A DNA stretch of 64,000 bases from the NCBI GenBank assembly GCA_000277445.1, contig AJWJ01000054.1, positions 1-64,000 on the forward strand. Direction: 5' to 3'. Origin of the DNA: Polysphondylium violaceum (Eukaryota; Evosea; Eumycetozoa; Dictyosteliales; Dictyosteliaceae). The notes below the pieces were generated by a model. It searched no databases and had not been told where the DNA came from. It saw only the letters and a list, made by a program, of their open reading frames with translations. Positions 12,104-24,978 of this stretch are shown piece by piece. Made by a program: the position numbers and the translations under genes. Position 1 is the stretch's first letter, and every line of letters starts with the position of its first letter.

Positions 12104-15100
12104 TTATTTAGTACTACCGCTATTATTATTGTTATTACTATTATTACTACTGCTACTGCTACTGCTAGTACTGGTACTCCTATTTGTATTTGCTAGTCCT
12201 CTATTTAGCATTGTTCGGAGTTCTTCTGCATGACCAGATTTTAATCTTTTTAATTCTTCACTTTTTACATTATCTGTTTTATCAATATCATCAATAGATC
12301 TTTTGTTTGTCGGTGCTGCAGAATCTCCATGTGATGAGGAGGATGATAATAGGTGTGAGGAACTAGATCTAGGATCATTAGATGTTGATGGTCTTGAATC
12401 TTTACTATTATTACTACTGCTGCTTGAGGGCGGCTTTATGTTATTGCTGTTGCTAACACGTAAACTATCTTTTTCTTTTTCATCACTTGCTTTACCATTA
12501 GTCGATGATGTATTACTACTACTACTACTACTACTACTACTATTAGTAGTTGTAGTAGTAGTGGTGGTTATATTTGTAATTTTATCCATTGGTAATAATT
12601 GGTCTCTATGAATAGACTTTGAATTGATTTGATAATAACCATTTTTAATACCCTTGGCATACTGAATTAAATCATTCCAATCGGGATTTAAAGCCAATAG
12701 ATTTGAATTACCTATGATAATCATTGAATACTTGGCTCTAGTCAAACCTACATTCATTCTTCTAACGTCTGAAAGAAAACCAATAGAGTTACCCTTGTGT
12801 GCTCTTACACAGGAAAAGATAATGATGTCCTTTTCCTTACCTTGGAAGCCATCGACTGTGTTTACCTCGATGGAGCTATCGAGATTTCTCTTTAGCTCCC
12901 ACACCTGTTGTTTGTAGGGAGTGATGGCACCGATCGACAGTTTTCTCGAGGCAGGGTAGAGCTGAAAGAGCACTTTGAGGATCTGGTTGGCCAATCTGGC
13001 CTCGAGGGGATTCTTGAGCGATGTGGACGAGCCCGACTCTTCACTGCTGTCAACAATGTCGTAAAAGATAAAGGGGCCAAATCTGGGGTCTTCGTAGAAG
13101 GGCATATGGTATTTCTTGACGTTTTCACCATCGACGAGCTTATTGTTGTAGAAATGCTGTGAGGGGAATTTTGAGATATGGGGGTTCATACGATACTGGA
13201 CGTTGAGTGTGAGCGAGGGATATTTGCAGGCTTGGAGACGTTGAAACAACGATACCTCGTATTGATAGTTGACAGCCAGCTTGGAGATAATGGTGGGGGG
13301 CAATTGGTTGGGATCACCGACAAGAATGCATTTCTTGACGTCATAACGGAGGGGAATCAGGGTGGACAACTCGATGGCTTGGGCAGCCTCATCGACAATG
13401 ACAAGATCAAAGGTGTTTATGGCCAACGACAGGTTCTCGTAGCCACTGCCCGAGAGGGTCGAGAGCACAATTTCGCATTTGGCCAAAATATCCTTGACCA
13501 TAACCTTTTTCGAAGAGACAAAGGACTCGTTGGCCTTCTTTTCCTCTTCCTTGGCCTTTTTGAGATCGGCGTCTGTCTTTTCCTTGTTGTAGTAGAGGTC
13601 GTTTAGTTGCGACTTTATGTGGGACTCGCTTCCCTTGCCTGTCTTGAGCGCACGGTTGAGCTCAGAGATTCTCTGGCTGTATTCCTCGAGATTCTGAAAC
13701 AGCGATGAAATCTTGGTCTTGACGTTGCTTATTTTATTCTGTTCAAGATTGACGCTGTTGTTGTTGTCGCCCTTCATCTCGTCCTCGATGAGATTGTCGA
13801 GGGCGATGTGGTGGACGTTGGGATTGATGTGGAGGAGATTACCCACACGTACAGCAGAGGGAGTGTACGTCTCGGCATTTCCATTGAGCAGACCCTGCAC
13901 CGATATTCTCGAGGCAATTTCATCAACGGCCGCATTAGAGGGCGCACAGACCAAGATACGGGGCGCAGCCAGCGACTTGCCGCTGTTGTACAGTTGCTTA
14001 AAGATGGCCAAAAAGACTGACAACAGACTCATGATAGTCTTGGTCTTACCGGTACCGGGTGGACCACATAACAAGGTGAATCCCGATTGACTCGAGACAG
14101 AGTAGTTGATGGCATTGAATTGAGAGGCATTCAATTGCTCCCTGAGGGCCTTTTTCAGGGCAGCGGGGATGGTGTATGAAGAGGTGTCAGTCACGGCAGT
14201 GGTGGGATTGAGGATAGTGTTGGACAAGGGGATCTTGCCGACACTGTGGAGCGCGATATATTCTCTGCTGATGGTGGCCAAACTGGTGATCTTTTGTACG
14301 GTCCAATTAGAGCTTAGTTTAATGTGATGGCTTCCTCCTATTCTCTTGTCCAACTGAAAGAATCTAACCCTTATAAACAAATGCTTTTGTGTGCCAATAA
14401 ACTTGTCACGCTTGGACGCTCTTCGCTCTCTCATCTCAATCTTTCCAAACGACTGAATGTCAGACAGCGCCCACTTGGACGAGCCATAGTTGACCTTGCA
14501 AATAGCCACCAAATCGTCAATGAGTAGATCGACGTCATCTTTTTGACTGTCAATTTGAAAGTCAATCAAGTGAAAGTCATTCTCTCTGGTCAAGTTGTCG
14601 ACAATGATTGGTGTGCCCGATGTTTGATCCAACTCATCGAGATTCTTTATCACCTGTGCTTTGAATTCCTCCAATAGCAATGGTTCAAAGATATTGATAT
14701 ACTCTCTGTAGGAATTGAATGTGTTGGGCACGATTTGGAGTTGTTTCATGTCTTTTTCAGTGAGGATGCTTGGTGTCCAATTCAGGATGGCCTTGTAGAG
14801 ATTCTCAATTCTTGGCACATAGTGATCAGTGTCGTTGGCTGGAATACCTTGTTTAAAGGATCCTTTGAATTTAATGTCGGTACCTAGATCCAAAACAATG
14901 GTTTTCTTTTTATCTTTTAATGCAACCGGTTCAATAGGTCTATCGAATTCATCAAATACATCATTAAAATCATCCTTGTTTATCATTGGTTTTCCACTCA
15001 ATCCACCCATTGATTTTGGTGTTGTATTACCACCAAAATGATTATGATTATTACTATGACCACCACTACTATAATGGTGATTATTATTGTTGCTATGATT

Positions 15101-18100
15101 GCTACTATGATTACTTGGAGGAATTGGCTTATTTGACGATGATGATGATAAATGTGAAGCACTCGTTTCATCTTTACCTGGAAGTGGTTTAGATGACCAG
15201 GATGAAGATGATAACGATGATGTTGGTGGTGTTGGCTTTGATTGTATTGTATTACCACTATTGTTAATACTACTACTATTGTTACTACTACTACTACTAT
15301 TATTATTAATGTTATTTGTTATGCTACTACTATTTGAAAGCACAATTGGTGGATTTAAATTTGCCAATATTGCATTTAATTTCGATAGTTGAGTAGCAGA
15401 TATTCTATCTGCAAGTGAATTGATCAATAGTGTGAGAGAGTTGTTTAGTTTGAGTTTATGTTTCAACATTTCCTTTAGGATCGTGTTTAATGAGTCTAAC
15501 CAATCTGGTGAGAGATCTTTGGAATCCCAACAAATAAAATAGTCTAACCAAAGAGAGTAATAGTAGATAATAGAGGAATCGAGATCGACTTTAGCCGGAG
15601 AGTTGAGTGATTCATAGTGGTTGCTGAGATCCTCAGTGTAGTATTCAAAGGCGATTTCAAATTGATTCATTTTCGAAAGGTCCACATACTGCTCGACCTG
15701 CAATGGTTTACGAATATACACTGGATACATGTTGACCGAGGTGAAGGGCAGCTTGACATTCTGAATCGATGTGGTGACAATGCTGGGGAGTGGCGAGTTT
15801 TTCAGTGAGCAGTATCGCTCGTTTGATATGAGGGGAAACGAGTTTTTGATCCACTCAAAGAGGGTCTTGACGTCTTGTGCGCGCAGGATCAGCGGTTTGG
15901 CAATGCCGTATTGGTGGATGGTCGGGTAGTACTTTGGCTGCGACAAAAACAATTCAGCAATGGGCCACAGGCAATCAACAATCGGGGTAAAGTACATTTG
16001 CGAGAGAAACTTTGGTATCTCAGAAAAGTTTTTCAAGAGGAAGAGTAAGTGATTGATGTAGTAAAAGATCATGTTGATCGACTCGAGACAATGAAAGAGA
16101 CCAAACCCTATCAAGAGGTCACGCAACAGCCCCAACACACCTTTGAGCGTGTCGGCAGGGCAAGACTTGACGCTCTCTTTAAAGGCCATGGTCACCGTCT
16201 CATTGGGAAACTTTTTCATCAACAGTTTCTTGAACGCGTCTCTGATCTTGGCTGAGGGCGACACGCAGAATGACAGGATGCTCTTGGAGAAAAAGGGACT
16301 GTCCAACGCGTCCACTTTGGCTGATCGGGGATCATGCGGCACGCTGTCAAACATGATCTTGTACTGGGTGGTAAAGGTGGTGAGATACTGACTGATCAAG
16401 TTTTGGTACTCGCCGAGGTTCTCGTAGATCTCGTATACCTTGCCACCAGTGCTGGAGCCCCCTGGCGCATAGGACGAGGGCACGCTCAACAATGACAGCA
16501 TACGATGTGTGTTGAATATGGTTTCGTGGATGGGATAGGGAATGAGTTTGGGATTGAGGAGTAACAAAGTCACCCATATCGATTTGCACCAATACTCGCA
16601 AGGATCGGCCAACTCTTTGTCAACCTCTTCCTTGGAGAGTGAGTGATTGATCAATTGAAATTTACCTCTCATTTCAAATGTGCTCTGTTCCAGGGCCTTG
16701 TTCAACAATTTGATGGCCTTGGGGATCTGATCTACACTTGCAACGACAGACTGAAATGTTTGAAGTGATATATAAAACACCAGCCTCTTTCCCCACAATG
16801 ATACCTTTGCCGTTGAGAAATGATTTGTCAATTGATCCAAAACATACACAAATATCTCGGAACCGACCGCTGTACTCTTTATATTCATACTCTTTGACAA
16901 AAAGTATCCGACTATCTGATCATTTGTCTGAAACACCTCTTCCTCAGACTCACATGTTTCCAATACTCTCTTTAATAATTCTTTAATCCTATAGTAATAT
17001 TTGCATTGGTTAATATATCTATCTATCTCTCTTGTCCTCTATCAACAACATACGATTTCTTTGTTTTAGAACCAGCACTATTATGATATCTAGGATCATA
17101 ATAGGTCAATAGTAGCCCACAAACAACGTTGACAAATTCTTCTTTGGTGGTGTGTGATCGCTCCCAAAACTCCATTTGGAGGAAATCAAAAAACTTAAAG
17201 AAACAATCAAGTAGTTCGTCACTGACAGAGTTTGTCTTTCTATATAATTCCTTTATAAATAAACCTAAAAAGCTGCTAAAATAACTAAGCAATCCATTCT
17301 AAGTCGTAGTAGTCGATATTAGTATACCATTGATCATCGAATATTGCGTACATGTAGATCTACATACTCTAAATGTAAAATCAGTAAATTGTTCTAATAG
17401 TTCGGATATACCACTCCAAATATCTAAAATGTTGTCAGAAAAATAACAATGACTTGGTATAGGTTCACCTTTTTGATAGCATTGAATGTATTCAATCAGC
17501 TTATCAAACATTGGATGAATCAATTGAAAATCATCCAACTCATTGATTTTACCCATATTTTTAATGTTTGTCAATGCCCATTGTCTAATTGATTTCTTTT
17601 CATTCATCAACATGACAAACACACCTGACACCTTTTTCTCTGGTGATCCAAATGTTAATGTATAACCTGAAATTACATAATCTAATTTCTAAATTGTTAT
17701 ATTGAAAGCAACAACAATATATGTTAATATAACCAACAGCGACAACAACGAATATAGTCATAGTCACACTACACTATTCAATCTCCTAGATATACTCCTC
17801 CTACTACTGTATACATACCTCTAAAAATATCTTTCTTAATGTAGGATGTTCCAATAGTTCGGGATGATGAAAACATTCGTGAAGGAGGGTAGATAAAACA
17901 CCCATATCTCTGTTTGGATCAGAGAATTTAAGGAGACTTTGCAAGACTCTTTCTTGATCTCTTTCTTTTAAGATTGCAAACAAAGCATCAACACTTTCTT
18001 CTGTATATTTGGATAAAAGTAAATCTTTTTGTAACTTTTTAACACTTCTATATTTCAATGTACAATCTAAACAATTTGCCATTTGATCTGATACTCTATC

Positions 18101-18391
18101 CAAGAATCTCTTTACATCTGGATTATTCTTTTGACCATAAAAGAATAACAACTCTTTTGTAATTTCTGAATGTTGACACCAAAGACTATTATGGTCGGCA
18201 GTCATATATGTTTATTAATATCTATAAATTATAGATATACTTTCTTTGATGTTTGTATCTACTTACTGATCTTTTGTCAAACAAAATTGTAGACACTGAG
18301 TCTTGACCAAAGCCTCATCATTGTTATATTCTTGATACCATGATTGAATTAGTTTTCTATCCTCAGCTTCGGATTTTGTTGAATCATTCAT
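12104..18391 (-). CDS. Senataxin/Sen1-type SF1B RNA-DNA helicase
   Basis: Sen1/senataxin resolves R-loops and promotes transcription termination in the nucleus. Five exons join in frame: 18391-18267, 18185-17819, 17688-17368, 17298-17054 and 16988-12104, giving about 1980 residues. The N-terminal 900 residues are helical-repeat-like, as in senataxin, followed by a Ser/Asn-rich linker. The helicase core lies at about 1290-1830: GPPGTGKTKT (Walker A, near 1326), DEAAQA (motif II, near 1551), VGDPNQLPPT, QYRMNP, ITPYKQQ, VDGFQGKEKD and VGLTRAKY. A coiled insert between motifs Ia and II matches the Sen1 brace/prong region. The C-terminus is disordered with poly-Ser/Asn and a KR-rich NKRSIDD region. 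It is divergent from OGG1 across 374 bp. The intron boundaries were read by eye; the phases agree at every junction. Confidence 0.92.
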
Positions 18392-18765
18392 TATTTAATG
18401 GGTATTGCGCGTTGTTTATTGTCTTTTGTTGTCGTTGCTAACTAATTAAATTCAATACATCTATCGATACGAGTTTAATAACACCACCACAATGATACAG
18501 TATGTATATGTGTGTCTATAGATATTATATTATATTATATTATATATGAACAATAATACGAATTCGATCGTTTGTGTGTTGGCGCGTGAGAATCAATAGT
18601 GCAGAGCAACTTCACGAAAAATAAAAAAAAAAAAAAATTTAATTAGAATTTTGGACGCGTCAAAATGAATGTCATATGACTTCATAGAGTGACACAGGCA
18701 ATATACATAGATATCTAATAATATTGATAGACACATTAAACAATTTCTGTAGATAGACCACTAGA
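18392..18765. promoter_or_regulatory. Divergent promoter of helicase and OGG1 genes
   Basis: The 374-bp interval between two start codons holds ACGCGT (18655-18660, within GGACGCGTCAAAATG), the MluI cell-cycle box core of fungi, and TTGGCGCGTGAG (18579-18590) with an SGCGCS E2F-type core. Such GC clusters are rare in the surrounding AT-rich DNA. A run of TATAT units lies near 18530. No factor binding is proven. Confidence 0.45.
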
Positions 18766-20127
18766 TTGATGCTGTTCAAAACTGTTAAAACTTTATTTTG
18801 TCATACTCGTAGTTTTAGATTTATAAGAATGAGCACAACAACAACAACAAAGCCAACAAATATAGATTCCAAATGGGAAACATTAGAGTTAAATGGTGAT
18901 TACTTGGATTTGAATAAGACCTTGTTTTCTGGGCAATCTTTTACTTGGAGAGTTTTAAATGATAATAGTAGTAGCAATCAAGATACTCTATCAAAATCTC
19001 CAAAAGTGTATATAGGAAGCATTGATTCATATGTTGTGCTTTTAAGATACAAAACTATAGAGAATAAAAAGGAAAAAGAAGAAAAAGAAGAAAAAGAAGA
19101 AGATGATGTTGAAGATGAATTCAACAACAATGATTCCATAGAGTATATATTTTTAAACAACAAAAATCAAATGAATGATGAGATATTAGAATTTGACATG
19201 GAAAAGAGAAAATCAATATTATCAGATTACTTTAATTTAAAATACAATATCAAGGATTTAATTAAAGTTTGGAAAGCTGATATTGATAATAGTAATACCA
19301 AAGATACAGATAATAATAGTAAAAACAATAATAATAATAATAACGATACAATAATTAAAAAGCATAGCTTAAATCAACAATTTTGTGATACATATCATAG
19401 ATTTAGAGGTCTAAGACTCATTAGACAAACACCATTAGTTTGTTTATTTTCATTTATTTGTTCACAAAACAACAATATCGGTAGAATAACGAAAATGGTT
19501 AATAATCTTATATCAACCTATGGAACAAAGATTACCGATTACCAAGATCATTCATTTTATAGTTTTCCAACATTTGATCAATTGTCAAATATAAAAGAGT
19601 CTGAACTCAATTCATTGGGATTTGGGTATAGATCAAAGTTTGTTGTTAAATCATGTCAACAAATCAAAGAAAAAGGTGGTGTAAAATGGTTGGATTCCCT
19701 GCGAACTAAACCCCATTCCGATGCCCATCAAGAATTGTTAACTTTGAATGGTGTTGGTCAAAAAGGTAAATACCATATACTATTTACTTGATTTAAAGCA
19801 TATCCTAACCCAGTATTAATACGACTATTATTAGTTGCCGATTGTGTTTGTTTATTTTCATTAGATAAATTAGATATTGTACCCATTGACACACATATAT
19901 TTAATATATCTAAAAAACATATGCCATCACTTTCCAAAAAAACACTTTCGCCCAAAGTTTATAATGACATTAGAACTTATTGGCGTGATATCTTTGGTTC
20001 ACATAGCGGTTGGGCACATACTCTTTTGTTTGCAAATGAAATATCTGCATTTAAAGTAACACCACAAACAAATAATAAAAGAAAATCAACAACGACAACA
20101 ACAACTACAACTACAACAACTAAAAGC

Positions 20128-20164
<37 letters not shown>

Positions 20165-20184
20165 ATAAAAAGAATAAAAGATAA
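18766..20184 (+). CDS. ogg1: 8-oxoguanine DNA glycosylase/lyase OGG1
   Basis: Removes 8-oxoG paired with C in base excision repair. Exons are 18766-19765 and 19835-20184; the intron (GTAAAT donor, TTAG acceptor) falls inside the active site, giving GVGQKVADC with the catalytic Lys, followed by VPIDTHIF with the conserved Asp of the HhH-GPD fold. Total 449 residues. The N-terminal domain starts with SGQSFTWR, as in OGG1. Two in-frame ATGs matter. The first (18766) adds a 21-residue basic, Phe/Arg/Thr-rich leader typical of mitochondrial import. The second (18829, MSTTTTTKP) would give a nuclear form. Asn/Glu/Lys-rich insertions interrupt the N-terminal domain, and a long Thr/Lys tail ends in KKNKR, possibly a nuclear signal. 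Confidence 0.93.
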
Positions 20185-20222
20185 TATTGTAATGATTTAT
20201 CTATTTTTAATACTATTACTCA

Positions 20223-22924
20223 TTAATTTATTAATTTGAATAATAAATCAATGGCAGATACATATTGATATTCATAGTTTGCTTGATTAATGGCAGCCTT
20301 TATAGCAGCCTTATTCTTTACAACCAAATCTCTATTGTTATACAAAAGAGTACCCAAAGCACAACAAGTTTTGAATAATAATTCTTTATCACTTTCAGTT
20401 AAAATGGTGGTTTCAATTGATTCCAATAATTGAGCAAGTGTGGCATTACCCAAAGTAGTGTATTGTGATAAAATAGAAAGACTATAAATTTAATAGAGAT
20501 ATAATCTGTTAGTACATATTACAATGATGATGATGATAGTTGTTATTAATAAATATACATTACTTTAATAAAAATGAAGTCCATGAAATTGAATAGTTTT
20601 TGTTTGTATTTTTGATTTGATAATAGATTTGTTTGCCAAATCTATCGAGTAATTGAGAGATTAATTGAGGAGTGAGGAATTTACGGAGGGTATCGTGACG
20701 ATGGATGTTTGTAAATATTTTCAAGAGTAAAATTTGATTGTTGAGGTTGGTGGTGTTGGCGGGAATGTTGAGTAATCTTTGAATGATGTTTTGAGAGGAT
20801 GGGATTCTTTGTTGTTGAATAATGAGTTGTTCAAAGGTTTTCGAGGCATTAGAGTGGAGTACCAAAAGACGGACGACATCGAGTGGGGCATAGACCTTGT
20901 CTTCGGGCCATCTCAACATACGGAAAATGATTTCATATTGAATGTCAGAGAATTGAGAGGAATGGTAACGAGAGGTTTCCTTTAGTATTCTGAGAATGTC
21001 TTTAAAGAGATTGATTTCATTGTCGTCCAAAGATACGGACGAGGTGTCGGGGTTGGAGGCGAGTTGGGCGTTAAATTCAACGACTTTGGTAATCAAGGCA
21101 TCACTGTTTGGCGACTCAAATGGTTTGTAAGAGGCTGCTGGAATATATGCATTGCTGTCCAACATACTGATGTTGGGAGGTGATTTTTGGGTTGGAGCTG
21201 GAGCTGGGGCGGGGGTTGGGGTAGAGGTGATTTGAGGTGGGGCAGTGCCGGGGACATATCTGTTTCCGCCAGTGAATGGGTCAACATAGCCTCCATTGTT
21301 GCTGTTGGATGAGGTTTGGGATGATCCTGGGACGTATCTAGTTCCACCAGTCAATGGATCAAGACTTGCATTGGTGTCTGATGAAAAGTTGGCAGAGCTT
21401 TGGTCAGTGTTTTTAATGATGAATTCAGCGACTTGATCAACAAATTCTGGGTTGAGTTCATTGGTGTTGAGCCAATCGTGGGCAACTTGCCATGGGTTTT
21501 GACCCAAGTTGTAGCCGAGTTTGTGAATGACACCTTCAGAGATATCGACATCGAAAACATAGTCATATTCAACGCCATTGAGTTCCTTCTTTCCACCACG
21601 AGCGGCGGCATTAGAGTCGACAACATCACCAATTTTAACCCATTTACCGTCGGTCCATTGATGGGCCTCGGCAACAGTTCCATTCTTGACGACTTTGAGC
21701 TCACCCTCTTTTTTACCAGGGGCCAAAAGACCGTCTTTGATATCGGGTAATTCGCTCAACTTGATATCACCGACATTGTCAGACATGATGGTTTGGGCGC
21801 CCAAGACATCTTCAAAGGCTTTGACAGCATTTTCATTGGCAAATCTATTTGGATTTCTAGTCCACACACGGGCAACACTATCGGAACAGGCAGTGATGAT
21901 ATCACCATTGGGGGAGACAGATAGATCCCAAATGCCAGAGGGATGAGTGATGGTTTGAATACATTCGCCGTCTTTCCAGAGTTTTAAAGCTCTATCTTCT
22001 CCACAGGTAGCAAAACCAACCCCGGGCACAACGACAACAGCATAAATGTAGGATCCATGTGCTTCAGGGATCTCTTGAATGCATTCACCGTCAAATGTCC
22101 AAACTAAAATCTTTCCATCATTGCCACAAGACACAAATCCAAGTTCAGGAATCAAAGCCAATCCTCTAACACAATCCTTGTGATTGCTGAGTGTTTTGGT
22201 GACCTTGTATTTATTATTACTTGCTTTCTCCCATATCTTTATAGTTTTATCAGCTGATGCAGATACAATAGTACCGTTTGGTAATCCCAAAACTGACCAA
22301 ATTGCATGTTCATGTCCTTCCAAAGTATCAACACATTCTCCATTCTCCCAAATTTTAATAGTTCTATGATAATGATAATAATAATATTGTTAAAACCCTA
22401 CTTCTATTGTCTAATATTCGTCGTTTGTCAATAATACTATAATCTACATACTTATCCCATGAACCAGAGATCAATAAACCATCCATAGTAGCACCAAGTG
22501 TTGAGACAGTATCAGTATGACCTAATAAAATCAATGATGGTGAATGATTATCATTATCTATATTCATATTGCTGTTGTTGTTGTTATTATTGTTATTATC
22601 GTCATTTGATGATGGTGATGATCTGGGTAATGCAGATTTCTCCCAAACACAAATTACTTTATCATTACCACCAGAGGCAAAACATCTTTCACGAAGAGTA
22701 AGACTTGGTGGAAGTGGTACTAAAGTACCAACAAAATGAGAATGTGAGGTGAGTGTAAGAGGATTTGAATAACCAACTAAAGGATCCCACACTTTAATTG
22801 AATTATCTCTGCTACCGGTAACCACTCTACCATCTGAAAGTACACATGTACTTCTCACATCTTTTGTATGTCCAAATAGCTCTTTAGATAATTTATATAT
22901 AGTATTTGTATTTGTTGTTGTCAT
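20223..22924 (-). CDS. plaa: PLAA/Ufd3 (Doa1) ubiquitin-binding Cdc48 cofactor
   Basis: Works with Cdc48/p97 in ubiquitin-dependent turnover and endolysosomal damage response. Exons are 22924-22452, 22363-20564 and 20481-20223, giving 843 residues. Seven WD40 repeats come first (GHTKDVRS, SGSWDKTIKIWE, GHEHAIWSV, SCGNDGKILVW and others, to about residue 340). A PFU domain follows, with YVFDVDISEG and LGQNPWQVAHDWL. After a Pro/Gln/Ser linker a PUL armadillo domain fills the C-terminus (about residues 560-843). The last intron uses a weak GTAATG donor, but its phase is exact and it restores the PUL end. An upstream in-frame ATG (22993) would add only a hydrophobic tract from AT-rich leader and is unlikely. 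An Asn run interrupts the WD40 region. Confidence 0.93.
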
Positions 22925-23175
22925 TGTATGTATATGTGGAAATATAAAAGATAAAAGAATGTGAGAAATATAGAAAAAAAATAAAATAAACAAAAATAAA
23001 TAAATTAATTTTTTTGATGATCTTTTTTTTTTTTTTTTTTAAATTTTTGTTTTTTTTCAGGAATTTGTTTCAAAGAAAAAAAAAAAAAAAAAAAAAGATA
23101 CAAGATATAAATATAAATTTTCAAATCAAATTTAATTTTATTTAAAGGGGAGAAGGAGATAATTAATTAATTATA

Positions 23176-24978
23176 TTAATATTTCCAATCAATAATTTTA
23201 CCATTATATTTATATTGGGCATTAAAATCTGAACAAAGTTTTGCAAATGCAGTGTTGGTGGGGGTGGATCTGTGTTTGAATTGATGGATTAGAGAGGCAA
23301 GAGAAAATTTACAAAATCTAAAAACAGTGGTGCCAAATGTTTTTAAAAACGATTGAGAGAGAATACCACTGATGCCATAGGTTCTCGTGTAGATTTGATA
23401 GATGATGAGCGATTGGTAGAATTGGGTCCATTGGAGATACTTTGGAAGATTGAGTCTTTTGTGTTCATATTTGCAGTTGACTAACGCCTTGTCATGGTCC
23501 CAAGTGGATGTTGGACAAAAGTCGCCTATGAGTTGACCACCTCTGTGGTTATCCATAAAGCCGATATTGATGTTGTTTTCGTTGGCATAGTCAAAGATCT
23601 TCAGGATTTCATCACGAATTTCCAGATTAGATTCATGGTCTTGGAGGAAATGGTCGACAAAGATGGGACACAGGTGGTATTTTCCAATGTATGCGGGTAA
23701 AAGGATACCAAAGTAGTTGGTGGACTCCATATAGATTCTCCAACTCATGATGGAAGCGTTGCCAAGATGGTCAGAGTGGCTCTTGATCAAATGGTTGTTG
23801 ATTTGGGTGACTGCTCGAACAAGTCTGTCAAATTGAGTGACACGGTGGTGGTATCCCGAGACATCACCCTTGAGTTTGAATTTCATCATTTCCGTAAGAC
23901 ACTCGATTTCAAAGGCAATCATGATCATACCGGTTGAATAAAATGGATCAAAGATGGCTGCGGCATCGCCCATTACGCACCAATTGTTGTGAGAGTAAAA
24001 GGTCTTGCTAGTGTGTGAGAGTCTTGGCCATCTGTGGAAATCGACAATTTCACCACTCTTGATTAAATTGAAGAGCACCTTTTGGTTTTGTTCTAAAAAG
24101 GACATGAATTTGTCATATGAGTTGAGCATGGTAGGTGAGATCTTGTCCTTGTGATAAGAGACACCGATGCTAAAGTCTCTGGATCCTCTTTCAAGGGGGA
24201 TCATCCAGATCCAGTAGCCTGGACCAAAGAAGTGATTGGTGTCGTAATAGTAGGAGCTGGTCACTTGTTGGTCTTGGAATTCAAATAAAGCACGATCAAC
24301 ATTCTTTACACGGACCCAGGTGGAGGCATTTTCCAAACCAAACATTTGTTTGGGATCACGGATGATGTTGTCAGTTCTACTTCCAACGGTAAAGTTTCTG
24401 CCAGAGCAATCAATGACATAGTCTGTGGTGATGAGGATACGGTCAACTGGCTTTTGGTCTTTGAAATCTTCTTCTTCGCTCAACAATTGCACATCAATGG
24501 TCTTGACCTTGTCTCCAGGGGCTAGATCAATGTCTTTTACACGGCCGTGGTAGTAGACGCAGCCCATGTCTCTGTTCATTTTAAGCAAGTCTCTTTCAAT
24601 CTTGCAACGGTTCAATTGGAAAGATTGGATATCGGGATTCTTGACTGCCCAAGTCGAGTAATAGTCGTCCATGGTGTCTGTTTTGGCGAGGTCCTTGGGC
24701 CAGTGGAACTGGAGTGAGAATTTGGGAGGATGATTTTCAATCAAATAGTCTTGGAGCTCGAGTTCCTTGGCAAAGAACATGGCACTCACCTCGACGGTCG
24801 ACTCACCGACCTTGTAATCTTCGTCGAGGTTGTTTCTCTTTTCTGATCTGGGTTCAATGATGGCGATTCTCTGTTTTCTAAGACTGGGGATCTTGAGCAA
24901 TAAGTGGCGACAGGCCGACAGCCCTGCAATGCCACCTCCGATAATCACAATATCATAATGTTTGGTTATAATATCCAT
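23176..24978 (-). CDS. chlA: Flavin-dependent halogenase, ChlA-like
   Basis: Single exon, 600 residues. An N-terminal FAD fold carries GGGIAG (residues 14-19). KVGESTVEVS corresponds to the region with the conserved Lys of phenol-type halogenases. The halogenase signature WxWxIP is present as W256-I-W-M-I-P261, which separates these enzymes from monooxygenases. A second flavin motif reads WCVMGDAAAIFDPF. The family uses FADH2, O2 and chloride or bromide to make hypohalous acid that halogenates an activated ring. In D. discoideum ChlA dichlorinates the Steely2 product on the way to DIF-1. Its nearest neighbour across a gene-free 4.9 kb is a Steely PKS, which supports the same kind of role. Orthology to ChlA rather than a related halogenase is inferred from family and context. 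No N-terminal targeting signal is seen. Confidence 0.85.
   Translation of the reverse strand: MDIITKHYDIVIIGGGIAGLSACRHLLLKIPSLRKQRIAIIEPRSEKRNNLDEDYKVGESTVEVSAMFFAKELELQDYLIENHPPKFSLQFHWPKDLAKTDTMDDYYSTWAVKNPDIQSFQLNRCKIERDLLKMNRDMGCVYYHGRVKDIDLAPGDKVKTIDVQLLSEEEDFKDQKPVDRILITTDYVIDCSGRNFTVGSRTDNIIRDPKQMFGLENASTWVRVKNVDRALFEFQDQQVTSSYYYDTNHFFGPGYWIWMIPLERGSRDFSIGVSYHKDKISPTMLNSYDKFMSFLEQNQKVLFNLIKSGEIVDFHRWPRLSHTSKTFYSHNNWCVMGDAAAIFDPFYSTGMIMIAFEIECLTEMMKFKLKGDVSGYHHRVTQFDRLVRAVTQINNHLIKSHSDHLGNASIMSWRIYMESTNYFGILLPAYIGKYHLCPIFVDHFLQDHESNLEIRDEILKIFDYANENNINIGFMDNHRGGQLIGDFCPTSTWDHDKALVNCKYEHKRLNLPKYLQWTQFYQSLIIYQIYTRTYGISGILSQSFLKTFGTTVFRFCKFSLASLIHQFKHRSTPTNTAFAKLCSDFNAQYKYNGKIIDWKY

Noticed and set aside
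12303-14090. Several plus-strand ORFs across the helicase gene, and similar Leu-rich ones at 6369-7094 and 41534-41809
   Set aside because: Antisense of poly-Ser/Asn and helicase codons; Leu runs are reversed Asn/Ser/Gln repeats.
22925-22993. Upstream in-frame ATG extending PLAA
   Set aside because: Adds only Phe/Ile-rich residues from the AT-rich leader; the conserved WD40 start fits the 22924 ATG.
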